The notes below the pieces were generated by a model. That model ran no database searches. It saw nothing but the letters and a program-made list of their open reading frames with translations, and had not been told where the DNA came from. A stretch of 64,000 nucleotides of DNA, from assembly GCA_963762635.1 (NCBI GenBank), contig CAVXLQ010000019.1, positions 20,598-84,597 of the forward strand, read 5' to 3'. Of the stretch, positions 16,127 through 24,409 are shown in pieces (the first letter of the stretch is position 1; the number at the start of each line of letters is the position of its first letter). The stretch is from Tenggerimyces sp963762635 (lineage in GTDB: Bacteria > Actinomycetota > Actinomycetes > Propionibacteriales > Actinopolymorphaceae). The translations under genes were made by a program, and so were the position numbers.

Positions 16127-18853
16127 CTACTCCCAGCTGAGGCGCATCGCGGTGGTGGCCTGCATCGGGTCGTTGCCGCGGTGGGCGGCGAGGATGCCTT
16201 CGCCTTCGGGGCTTCCGGTGTAGAGCGGTGTGCCGGCGCTGACCCACTTGTTCCAGGCTGCGGTGAATGCCCTTACCCGCTTGGCGTTCACGCCCAGCGA
16301 GGTGGGGACGGCGTGCCAGATCACGGCGGTGGGGCGAAGGCGGCCCAACGTCGACAGGGTGCCGATGCGGAGGCGGTCGGCAACCGTTGTCACGGGGTCG
16401 AGGACGTAGCGCGGGGCGACGTAGCGCGGTGAGGTCGTCGGCGACAGCACCTCGTCCAGCGCCACCGCGAACTCGCGCGAGGCTTCGGCGGGGACGTCGT
16501 GCAACGCGATGCGGTACTCGCCGGTCTCGTCCACCTTCACTGCCACCGCACTCGCACCGGCGCGTGTCAGCCCCGCCTCGTGCAGACCGTCGGCGACCGC
16601 GTACGCGACCCGCATCGGGTCGATCGGGCGCGCGGCTTCGGCCACCAGGCGGCCGCGGCGTTCGACGGCGTACGCGCCGACGCCTAACAACCCCAAGGCG
16701 AGGACGGGTGCGAGCGCGGGGAGGAGGCCGAGCAGGGTCGCGAGGAAGCCCAACGCCAGCACCACGGAGACGGGGAAGACCCAGCGGGGAGATCGGGCCA
16801 CGACCCCGGTCACGGCCGGCACCGCCACAGGCGGATGGGCCGGCACGACCGCCGGCCGCGCAGCCGGGGTGCGGATCCGCAACGTGTGCACCGGCCGGTC
16901 GTCGTACGGCTCGCCGACCTTCCACAACGCCCGCACCACCGAACGAGCCTCGGCCCGCGCCAGCATCGAAGCGTTCACCTCGTCGAACGACGCGACCTTC
17001 GGCGGAGCGAACGGCGAGAACGCGTCGTCGACATGCGCCACCCCGTCGACGATCTCGCCCGACTCGTCGATCCCGAAGTAGCCGTTGTGCTTACGGACGA
17101 AGCGATCCCAGTCCGCCGACCCCTTCGGATGGTCCTCGGTCACGCACACGACGGTCCACGTGATCGCCACCTTGTCCGGCCACCCGGGATCGGTACGCAG
17201 CGCCCGCCCGCGCGTCTGCACGACCGAGGTCGGCGTGGTCGCCGTCGTCAGGTCGACCAGCCCGCTGACCCCGCGCGCGTCCCAGCCCTCGCCGAGCAGC
17301 CCGCGCGTACCCACCAGCACCCGGCACGAGCCCGCCTCGAAGAACGCGGTGACCAAAGGCACCCACGTCCGCGACGACCAGGGACCGGTCAGCTCCACGA
17401 TCCCGTCCGCGTCCGGCTCGCCAACCTCGAGGTCCACCTCGGAGGCAAACCGCGCGAACGCCGCGGCCGTCTCCGCACCAGCCGCCACGGTCCGGCCGGT
17501 GACCAGCATGGGCGCGAGCGCGCGGGTACGTGCGTCGGCCAACAGCCCCGCGAGAACGAGCCGCGCCGATCCCGCCTCCGCGGCCAGCACCCCACGCAAC
17601 GTGGCCGGCAGAGTCGCCGAGGCGCGCTCGTGGTCGCACAGGATCAGCATCCGCAGCCGGTCGCCCAGAGAACGTGCCTCCGCGGCAGTGATCTCGACGC
17701 ACGCCGCGGACTTCGAAGCGGAACGGGCCAACACCCGGTCGACCGGCGAACGACCGGACCGGACGCCCCGCCGCGTCAGCGAGTACCCGACGCTCGGCAG
17801 AGCCCGGCGCAGCTCGGTGAGCACGGCCTCGTCCGAGCCCACACACCGGCGGACCCAGTCGTCCAGCAGACAGACCCAGTCGTCGGCGGTCGGCGGATGC
17901 CGGTGCTCCTCGCGCAACCGCGCGTCCGGCGGCAACGCCAACAACCCCGCGAAGTGCAGCCGCAGCGCGGCCGCGGTCAGCTCAGGCTCGTCGCGCTCCA
18001 ACCGATGCCAGGGGATCGGCGGCGTCCGGTGCACGAACCGCCGATCGACCCAGCTCAGGAAGCTCACCGAGCCGAACGAAGGATCCAGCAGCTCGGTCAC
18101 GAGTTCGGAGAACCGCTCGGCCTGAGCGGTCAGCCAGTCGGCCTCAGTCGGCGTCGGCGTCGTCAGCCAGGCCAGCTCGGCGAACGGCGCGAGATGCCCC
18201 TCCCGTACGACGGAGGGGATCGACGTCCCGTACACCGGCGCCCCGAACAGCGAGTCGACCAGCTCGGCCTGGTCCCGCGTCAGCGACCGCGGCGGCGTGG
18301 CGGTGAGCCCGAGCACGTGAGCGTGCGGAACGAGCTCCAACAGCTCAGCCACCAGCCGCCCCCACATCTCGAGCAGGTGGTGGCACTCGTCGAGCACGAT
18401 CGTCAGCGGCGAGGTCGCGCGCATCACCTCGATCAGCGCCTGCCCGTTCGGATGCAATCGGCCGATCAAGGTCGAACCGGAGTGGCCCTCCTCGTCGACC
18501 TCATCGTCGGCGTCGAACGTCGCCAGCGCCTGATAGGTGAGCGCGGTGAGGGGCGTCTCCAAGGAACGTGACGTCCCCGCCGGAACGACAGCGGGAGAGA
18601 ACGAGGACCACTGCCGTACCCACTGCGACTGGATCGCCGTGTTGGGCCCGAACACCACGGCCGGAGCGCCGAGACGGCGAATCGTCTCCAGCCCCACGAG
18701 CGTCTTCCCGGTCCCCGGCGGCAGGACGACCCAAGCGCGACGCCGGTCGCCGTCGACCATCAACCGAGAGATCTCGGCGAGCGCCCGAGCCTGATGAACG
18801 CGAAGCGGGTAGGGCGCGGCCGTCGTCGCGTAGGCTGCCGCGAGGTCCCGCAC
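16127..18853 (-). CDS. Superfamily 2 DEAD/DEAH-type helicase with a transmembrane hairpin
   Basis: The N-terminal half is a complete SF2 motor: LRVHQARAL (Q-like), VVLPPGTGKTLVGLE (Walker A, near residue 47), IVLDECHHLLEMWG (Walker B, near 151), VLGLTATPP (motif III). VGTRGLLGEGWDARGVSG with VVQTRGRALRTDP supplies motifs V and VI. After a linker, residues about 690-725 form two hydrophobic helices (FPVSVVLALGFLATLLGLL and ALAPVLALGLLGVGAYAV), followed by a 180-residue C-terminal domain I do not recognise. Membrane helices in such a helicase are unusual. The start is GTG at 18853 with GGAAGG upstream; an out-of-frame ATG lies between. It stops two bases from the convergent oxidoreductase stop. 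Confidence 0.88.
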   Translation of the reverse strand: MRDLAAAYATTAAPYPLRVHQARALAEISRLMVDGDRRRAWVVLPPGTGKTLVGLETIRRLGAPAVVFGPNTAIQSQWVRQWSSFSPAVVPAGTSRSLETPLTALTYQALATFDADDEVDEEGHSGSTLIGRLHPNGQALIEVMRATSPLTIVLDECHHLLEMWGRLVAELLELVPHAHVLGLTATPPRSLTRDQAELVDSLFGAPVYGTSIPSVVREGHLAPFAELAWLTTPTPTEADWLTAQAERFSELVTELLDPSFGSVSFLSWVDRRFVHRTPPIPWHRLERDEPELTAAALRLHFAGLLALPPDARLREEHRHPPTADDWVCLLDDWVRRCVGSDEAVLTELRRALPSVGYSLTRRGVRSGRSPVDRVLARSASKSAACVEITAAEARSLGDRLRMLILCDHERASATLPATLRGVLAAEAGSARLVLAGLLADARTRALAPMLVTGRTVAAGAETAAAFARFASEVDLEVGEPDADGIVELTGPWSSRTWVPLVTAFFEAGSCRVLVGTRGLLGEGWDARGVSGLVDLTTATTPTSVVQTRGRALRTDPGWPDKVAITWTVVCVTEDHPKGSADWDRFVRKHNGYFGIDESGEIVDGVAHVDDAFSPFAPPKVASFDEVNASMLARAEARSVVRALWKVGEPYDDRPVHTLRIRTPAARPAVVPAHPPVAVPAVTGVVARSPRWVFPVSVVLALGFLATLLGLLPALAPVLALGLLGVGAYAVERRGRLVAEAARPIDPMRVAYAVADGLHEAGLTRAGASAVAVKVDETGEYRIALHDVPAEASREFAVALDEVLSPTTSPRYVAPRYVLDPVTTVADRLRIGTLSTLGRLRPTAVIWHAVPTSLGVNAKRVRAFTAAWNKWVSAGTPLYTGSPEGEGILAAHRGNDPMQATTAMRLSWE

Positions 18854-18889
18854 GTGGGCATCCTTCCACGGCAGCCGTGGCGAAAATTC

Positions 18890-18917
18890 TTGACGGCGTG
18901 AACTAACCCTTCTAAGG
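18890..18917 (+). promoter_or_regulatory. Promoter of the ROK gene, apparently leaderless
   Basis: TTGACG at 18890-18895 is a good -35 box. Sixteen bases on, TCTAAG at 18912-18917 is a fair -10 box. The predicted transcription start falls on or next to the GTG at 18925, and no Shine-Dalgarno element exists, so the mRNA is probably leaderless. Confidence 0.6.
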
Positions 18918-18924
18918 TCACGGC

Positions 18925-20094
18925 GTGTCGACCGAAGCGCCGCGACGGGTGCCGGGGAGTGGTCCCGCCGCCGTCCGGGTGTTCACGACCGTCCTCACCG
19001 ACGGTCCGGTCTCCCGCGTGGACGTCGCCCGGCTGACCGGCCTTTCGCCCGCCGCGGTCACCAAAGCGGTCAGACCGCTCCTCGACGCCGGCTACCTGAT
19101 CGAGGGCGAGCTGGAGGACCGGCCCGCCAGCGTAGGAAGGCCGGCCAACCCGCTCCAGGTCGACGCCGACCGCGAGTTCTTCGTCGGCATCAAGGCCACC
19201 GCGGACGAGCTCGTCGGCGTCGTCACGGATCTTCGGGCCGTCGTCCGCAAGGCCAAGCACGTACGCCTCCGCGACCACGACGTCGACCATGTCGTCGACG
19301 CGATCGCCAAGCTCACCAAGGACCTGCTGAGCACCGACCGCGCCTTCCAACGGCGCACCACCGGCCTCGGCCTCGCGATCGCCGGCGACGTCGACCACCA
19401 CACCGGCGTCGCGCGCTACTCGCCGTTCCTGGAATGGCAGAACGTCCCGATCGCCACGCTCGTCCGCAAGGCGACCGGGCTGGAGACGTTCGTCGAGAAC
19501 GACGTCAAGGCGCTCACCAGAGCGGAACAGTGGTTCGGCCACGGCGTCGGCTCCCACTCGTTCGCGCTCGTCACGATCGGCGCCGGCATCGGCTGCGGCC
19601 TCGTCGCCGACGGCCAGCTGGTCGAGGGGGCGCACGACGTCGCGGGCGAGCTCGGCCACGTGACCGTCGACTTCAACGGTGCCGAGTGCATGTGCGGCGG
19701 CCGCGGCTGCGTCGAGACCGTCGCGTCCGAACGGGCGATCGTCGAGCACCTGCGGACCGCCACCGGTGAGCCGGAGCTGACGCTCACCGACGCCCTCGCC
19801 CGAGCCCGCACCGGCGACGTCGCGATCCAAGAGGTCTTCCGCGAGGCCGGCCGCGCGATCGGCGTCGCGCTCGCCACGGTCGCCAACCTGGTCGGCCCGG
19901 AACGCATCGTCGTCTCCGGCGAGGGCCTGCCGACGTACGAGCTCGTCGAGGCCCAGATCCGCGAGGAGTTCGGGCGGCAGGCGTACGGCGCCGCCCGATG
20001 TGATGTCATTACCCGCGAAATGCCGTTCGAGGAATGGGCCCGCGGCGCCGCCGCGGTAGCCATCGGGCAACTGCTGGCAGCGGAGCGTTTATGA
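18925..20094 (+). CDS. ROK-family transcriptional repressor
   Basis: Residues about 15-75 are a winged helix (GPVSRVDVARLTGLSPAAVT is its helix-turn-helix). A sugar-kinase-fold ROK domain follows, with ALVTIGAGIGCGLVADGQ as phosphate loop and HVTVDFNGAECMCGGRGCVE as the zinc-binding CxCGxxGCxE signature. Such NagC/Mlc/XylR-like proteins repress sugar-utilisation genes until a sugar or sugar phosphate binds. The 389-residue length is typical. The gene is probably read from a leaderless transcript. Its stop overlaps the ATG of the SGNH hydrolase gene (ATGA), so the two are coupled and the hydrolase may be part of the same response. Confidence 0.92.
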   Translation: MSTEAPRRVPGSGPAAVRVFTTVLTDGPVSRVDVARLTGLSPAAVTKAVRPLLDAGYLIEGELEDRPASVGRPANPLQVDADREFFVGIKATADELVGVVTDLRAVVRKAKHVRLRDHDVDHVVDAIAKLTKDLLSTDRAFQRRTTGLGLAIAGDVDHHTGVARYSPFLEWQNVPIATLVRKATGLETFVENDVKALTRAEQWFGHGVGSHSFALVTIGAGIGCGLVADGQLVEGAHDVAGELGHVTVDFNGAECMCGGRGCVETVASERAIVEHLRTATGEPELTLTDALARARTGDVAIQEVFREAGRAIGVALATVANLVGPERIVVSGEGLPTYELVEAQIREEFGRQAYGAARCDVITREMPFEEWARGAAAVAIGQLLAAERL

Positions 20095-21269
20095 AGAAGA
20101 TGCTCGTCGTCCTGCTCGTTCTCGGCTGCGCGTTGGTCGGTGCACCCGCCAACGCGTCGACCAGTGCCTGGACGGTCAGCTGGGGGACCGCGCCGACCCA
20201 ACAGTGGGACGCGCAGCCGCAGACGACCGTACGCAACGTCGTGCATCTCAGCGTGGGCGGAAGCGTCGTCCGCGTACGTCTTTCCAACCTGTTCGGCAAG
20301 GCCCCGCTCGTCGTCGACCGCGCCACCGTCGCCGTCTCGGCGAACGGCACCGCCACCATCGTCGCCGGCACCCTGCGCGCCATCAGGGTGCAAGGCAAGG
20401 CCCGGTTGACGATCCCCGCGGGCAAGGAGGTCGTCAGCGACGCCATCCCGCTGCGGGTCGGTGACGAGGCCACCCTGCTCGTGTCCATCTACGTCGCGGA
20501 CGCGCCCGGCGAGGGCACGATCCATCCGTTCGCCGCGCAGCGCTCGTTCGTCGCCACCGGCGACCACGCCAGCGACGCGACGGGTGGCGCGTTCGGCGCG
20601 ACCACCGACTACTGGTGGTACGTCACCGCGGTCGATGTTCTCGGCCCGCGCGTCCGGGGCGCGGTCGTCGCGTTCGGCGACTCGATCACCGACGGCGTCG
20701 GCTCGACCTGGGACGTCAACCGCCGCTACCCCGACGTCCTCGCCCGCAGACTGCTCGCCGCGGGCAAGCGCATGGGCGTCGCGAACGAGGGCATCGGCGG
20801 CAACAAGGTCCTGAAGGATCCCCTCCCCGGCGGGGAGTGGCAGGGTCCCGGTGCGCTGACGAGGTTCGACCGCGACGCGCTCGGCCGGGCCGGCGTCCGT
20901 ACGGTCATCCTGCTCGAAGGCGTCAACGACCTCATCAACGCGCCCGCCACCGACCCCGCCGCGCTGATCGCCGCGTACGGAGAGCTCAAGAGCCGCGCCC
21001 ACGCCAAGGGCGTCAAGCTGATCTGCGCGACTGTCCTTCCCTACAAGGGATTCGGGGCCTGGACGCCGCAGGCCGAGACCGGCCGCCAGGCCGTCAACGC
21101 GGCCGTCCGCGCGGGTGCCTGCGACGACCTGGTCGACTTCGACGCGGTCATGCGCGACCCCGCCGACCCGGAGCGGGTCAACCCGGCCTACGTCCAAGGG
21201 GACAAGCTGCACCCGAACGACGCAGGCTACGTCCTGATGGCCAACGCGATCGACCTCGCCGACCTCTAG
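20091..21269 (+). CDS. Secreted SGNH/GDSL-type hydrolase
   Basis: MKKMLVVLLVLGCALVGAPA is a signal peptide (cleavage near ANA). The N-terminal 170 residues form a beta-rich domain. Then come VVAFGDSITDGVGS (block I, nucleophile Ser), NEGIGGNKVL (block II Gly), LLEGVNDL (block III Asn) and GDKLHPNDAGY (block V Asp and His), a complete SGNH catalytic set. The arrangement matches secreted esterases acting on acylated carbohydrates or lipids; the substrate is not determined. It overlaps the ROK gene by four bases, and a sugar-ester substrate linked to that regulator is plausible inference. Confidence 0.9.
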   Translation: MKKMLVVLLVLGCALVGAPANASTSAWTVSWGTAPTQQWDAQPQTTVRNVVHLSVGGSVVRVRLSNLFGKAPLVVDRATVAVSANGTATIVAGTLRAIRVQGKARLTIPAGKEVVSDAIPLRVGDEATLLVSIYVADAPGEGTIHPFAAQRSFVATGDHASDATGGAFGATTDYWWYVTAVDVLGPRVRGAVVAFGDSITDGVGSTWDVNRRYPDVLARRLLAAGKRMGVANEGIGGNKVLKDPLPGGEWQGPGALTRFDRDALGRAGVRTVILLEGVNDLINAPATDPAALIAAYGELKSRAHAKGVKLICATVLPYKGFGAWTPQAETGRQAVNAAVRAGACDDLVDFDAVMRDPADPERVNPAYVQGDKLHPNDAGYVLMANAIDLADL

Positions 21270-21360
21270 AACGGCTTGCGGGGGTCGAACGACCTGCCCT
21301 CCTGCGTAGGCGCGGCCCTGGCCTATTTCTCGCCTTGCGTGGTGAGGCAGGCTTGAGCAC

Positions 21361-24300
21361 GTGCGCGTCAACCTGCTCGGGCCGCTCGAGGTCCGAGACG
21401 ACGCCGGCGAGCCGATCGAGGTCGCCGGCGGCAGGCTGCGTGCCCTGCTCGTACGGCTCGCGCTCGACGCCGGCCGCGTCGTCTCCACCGAGACGCTGAT
21501 CGACGACCTCTGGGGCGAGGATCCGCCCGCCGGGGCGACGAACGCGTTGCAGTCGCTGGTCTCTCGCCTGCGCAAGGCGGGCGTCGAGGTCGAGGCGAAG
21601 CCGGCGGGGTACGCGATCGCCGCCGAGGTCGACGCGCACGAGTTCGAACGCCTCGCCAGCGCCGATCCCGCCGCCGCCGAGTGCCTTTGGCGCGGCCCCG
21701 CACTCGCCGACGTGCTCGACGCCCCGTTCGCCCCGTCGGTCGCGACCAGGCTCGACGACCTCCGTCTCGCCGCGGCCGAGCACCGCGACCCCAGCCTCGC
21801 CGAGCTCGAACGCCTCACCGCGGAGCACCCGATGCGCGAGGGCCTGCACGCCCTGCTGATCAAGGCGCTCGCCCAGCAGGGCAGGCAGGCCGACGCGCTC
21901 GCGGCGTACGAACGACTCCGCGGCACGCTCGAGACCGAGCTCGGCATCGACCCCTCGCCGGAGCTCGCCGAGCTGCACCTCGCGATCCTCCGGCAGGAGA
22001 CGCCGCGCGGCGGTCGCGGCAACGTCACCACCCCGCTGACCAGCTTCGTCGGTCGCGAGCAGGAGCTGCGACGACTGGAGAAGCTGCTCGGCGACGGCCG
22101 GCTCGTCACCGTCATCGGCCCGGGTGGCGCCGGCAAGACCAGGCTCGCGACCGAGCTCGCGATCCGCATCTCCGACCAGATCCCCGACGGTGCCTGGATG
22201 GTCCAGCTCGCCCGCGTCACCGAGCCGCTCGGCCTGGTCCAGTCGGTCCTCACCGCGTTCGGGTTCCGCGAACGTGGCCTCAGCGGACGGCCGGACGTCG
22301 CGATCGGGCTGGGCGACGCCACGACCCGCCTCACCGACCAGCTCGCCCGCCAGGACCTGCTGCTGATCCTCGACAACTGCGAGCACGTCGTCGCCGCGGC
22401 GGCCGAGCTGGCCGAACGCCTGCTGCTGGGCTGCCCGGGTCTGCAAATCGTCGCCACCAGCCGTACGCCGCTCGGGATCCCCGGCGAGGCGCTCGCGCCG
22501 ATCCCGCCGCTCGAGGTCGATCCCGCGGTCACGCTGTTCACCGACCGCGCGCGAGCCGTCCGCCCCGACTTCGCCGTCACCGACGCGAACGTTCAAGCAG
22601 TCGACGAGATCTGCCGCCGGCTGGACGGCATGCCGCTCGCGATCGAGCTCGCAGCCGCGCGCGTACGGGCGCTCGCCCCGGCCCAGATCGCCGAACGGCT
22701 CGATGACCGGTTCCGCCTGCTCACCGGCGGCAGCCGCACCGCACTCCCGAGACACCAGACGTTGCGCGCGGTCGTCGACTGGAGCTGGGACCTGCTCAGC
22801 GACCCCGAACGCGCCGTCCTTCGCCGGCTGTCCCTCTTCCCAGGTGGTGCGACGCTCGACGCCGCGGAGCAGATCTGTGCCGGCGGCGAGCTCGCGACCG
22901 GCGACGTCCTCGACGCGCTCGGCGGGCTGGTGGACAAGTCGCTGGTCGAGGCCGACCTCGTCCCCGCCACGCGCTACCGCATGCTCGAGACCGTTCGTGC
23001 GTACGGCCTCGAACGCCTCGACGAGGCCGGCGAGACCGAGACGACCAACGAAGCGCTGGCCACGTACTTCCTGGAGCTCGCCGAGACCACCGATCCGCTG
23101 CTCCGGACCGCCGACCAGCTGGTCCACCTCGAGGTCCTCGGCGCCGATCACGACAACCTGATCGCCGCGCTGCGCTGGGCGATCGACGTCCAACGGGCCG
23201 AGACGGCGAACCGCCTCGCGGTCGGGCTGCTGTGGTACTGGTTCCTGCGCGGCAACCGCACGGAGAGCTTCGCGTGGATGCGCGAGGCGGCGACCGTTCC
23301 GGGCGAGATCCCGGACCACGTGCACGCGATCACGCTGACGTTCTACGCGCTCGCGGAGGAGATGGACGGCCGGACCGAGAACAGCCGGAGCGCGGTCGTC
23401 GCCGCTTTGGAGTGCGTACGGCGAGTGCGTGACCGTTCGCGGCACCCGGTGCTCAGCATGCTCGAACCCGTCGTCGCGGTGTTCACCGCGGACGTCGCGA
23501 CGGCGCGTGTGAAGCTGACGAAGGCGCTCGAGCTGCCCGACCGCTGGAGCCACGGGCTCGCGTTGATGTTCCGGAGCCACTTGGAGGAGAACGCCGGCAA
23601 CATCGAGGCGGCCGAGGCCGACGCGCGCGCCTCGCTCGAGGTGTTCCGCGAGCTCGGCGAACGCTGGGGCATCTCCGGCGCCCTGCGCACGCTGGCGAAC
23701 CATCGCTCGCTGGATGGTGACCACGCGGCGGCGGTCGCGGCGTACGAGGAGGCGATCGAACACCTGCGGGCGCTCGGCTCGACGGAGGACCTGCACGAGC
23801 TGGGCTCGCAGCTGGGGCTCGAACGCTGGCGAGCCGGCGACCGGAAGGCCGGCGAGGCGGAGCTGAACGCGGTGTTGGCGATCGCCGAGCGGCTCGGACA
23901 ACCCGCGGCGGCGATGTGGGTGCGGCTGGGCATGGCCGAGATCTCGGCAGACCAGGGTGACCTGGGACGGGCCCACGAGTACATCGATCGCGCTCTGGTC
24001 GACCTGACCAGCACGAACTTCGGGTCACGGCAGGCCGAGGCGTACCTGGTGACCATGCAGGGTTTGCTGTTCATCGTGGAGGGTGACGCGGACGCCGCGC
24101 GGGACCGGCTCCGGTACGGCGTGGGGCTGGCGCTGGCCGTGAAGGACATCCCTGCGCTCGCGGTCGGGGTGCACTGCATGGCCGGTCTGGCGATGCTGGA
24201 GGGCGACGCCGAACGAGCGGCGAGGTTGACCGGGCTCACCGCCGTCCTGCGCGGCCGGCCGCTGCGAGGGATACCGCTGCTCGTGGACGTCGCCGACCAT

Positions 24301-24405
24301 GCCCGGGCCGCCCTCGGCGACGCCGCGTACGACGCCGCGCTCGCCCAGGGCACCGCCCTCAGCCGCGACGATGCGATCGCGTTCGTCGCCGACTGGCAGG
24401 CTTGA
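21361..24405 (+). CDS. SARP-type regulator with STAND ATPase and TPR region, tandem copy 1
   Basis: MRVNLLGPLEVRDDAG begins a winged helix (to about residue 90), followed by the BTAD helical domain (to about 215). The STAND ATPase has VIGPGGAGKTRLATELA near residue 250 and LLLILDNCEHV near 336. DGMPLAIELAAARVRALAP and TALPRHQTLRAVVDWSWDLL are characteristic of this regulator family. The C-terminal 400 residues are TPR-like helices. It has 1014 residues and no LuxR-type C-terminal helix-turn-helix. The start is GTG with a weak upstream GGTGAGG. It is closely similar throughout to the next gene, four bases downstream, so the pair looks like a tandem duplication. Confidence 0.9.
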   Translation: MRVNLLGPLEVRDDAGEPIEVAGGRLRALLVRLALDAGRVVSTETLIDDLWGEDPPAGATNALQSLVSRLRKAGVEVEAKPAGYAIAAEVDAHEFERLASADPAAAECLWRGPALADVLDAPFAPSVATRLDDLRLAAAEHRDPSLAELERLTAEHPMREGLHALLIKALAQQGRQADALAAYERLRGTLETELGIDPSPELAELHLAILRQETPRGGRGNVTTPLTSFVGREQELRRLEKLLGDGRLVTVIGPGGAGKTRLATELAIRISDQIPDGAWMVQLARVTEPLGLVQSVLTAFGFRERGLSGRPDVAIGLGDATTRLTDQLARQDLLLILDNCEHVVAAAAELAERLLLGCPGLQIVATSRTPLGIPGEALAPIPPLEVDPAVTLFTDRARAVRPDFAVTDANVQAVDEICRRLDGMPLAIELAAARVRALAPAQIAERLDDRFRLLTGGSRTALPRHQTLRAVVDWSWDLLSDPERAVLRRLSLFPGGATLDAAEQICAGGELATGDVLDALGGLVDKSLVEADLVPATRYRMLETVRAYGLERLDEAGETETTNEALATYFLELAETTDPLLRTADQLVHLEVLGADHDNLIAALRWAIDVQRAETANRLAVGLLWYWFLRGNRTESFAWMREAATVPGEIPDHVHAITLTFYALAEEMDGRTENSRSAVVAALECVRRVRDRSRHPVLSMLEPVVAVFTADVATARVKLTKALELPDRWSHGLALMFRSHLEENAGNIEAAEADARASLEVFRELGERWGISGALRTLANHRSLDGDHAAAVAAYEEAIEHLRALGSTEDLHELGSQLGLERWRAGDRKAGEAELNAVLAIAERLGQPAAAMWVRLGMAEISADQGDLGRAHEYIDRALVDLTSTNFGSRQAEAYLVTMQGLLFIVEGDADAARDRLRYGVGLALAVKDIPALAVGVHCMAGLAMLEGDAERAARLTGLTAVLRGRPLRGIPLLVDVADHARAALGDAAYDAALAQGTALSRDDAIAFVADWQA

Positions 24406-24409
24406 GGGC

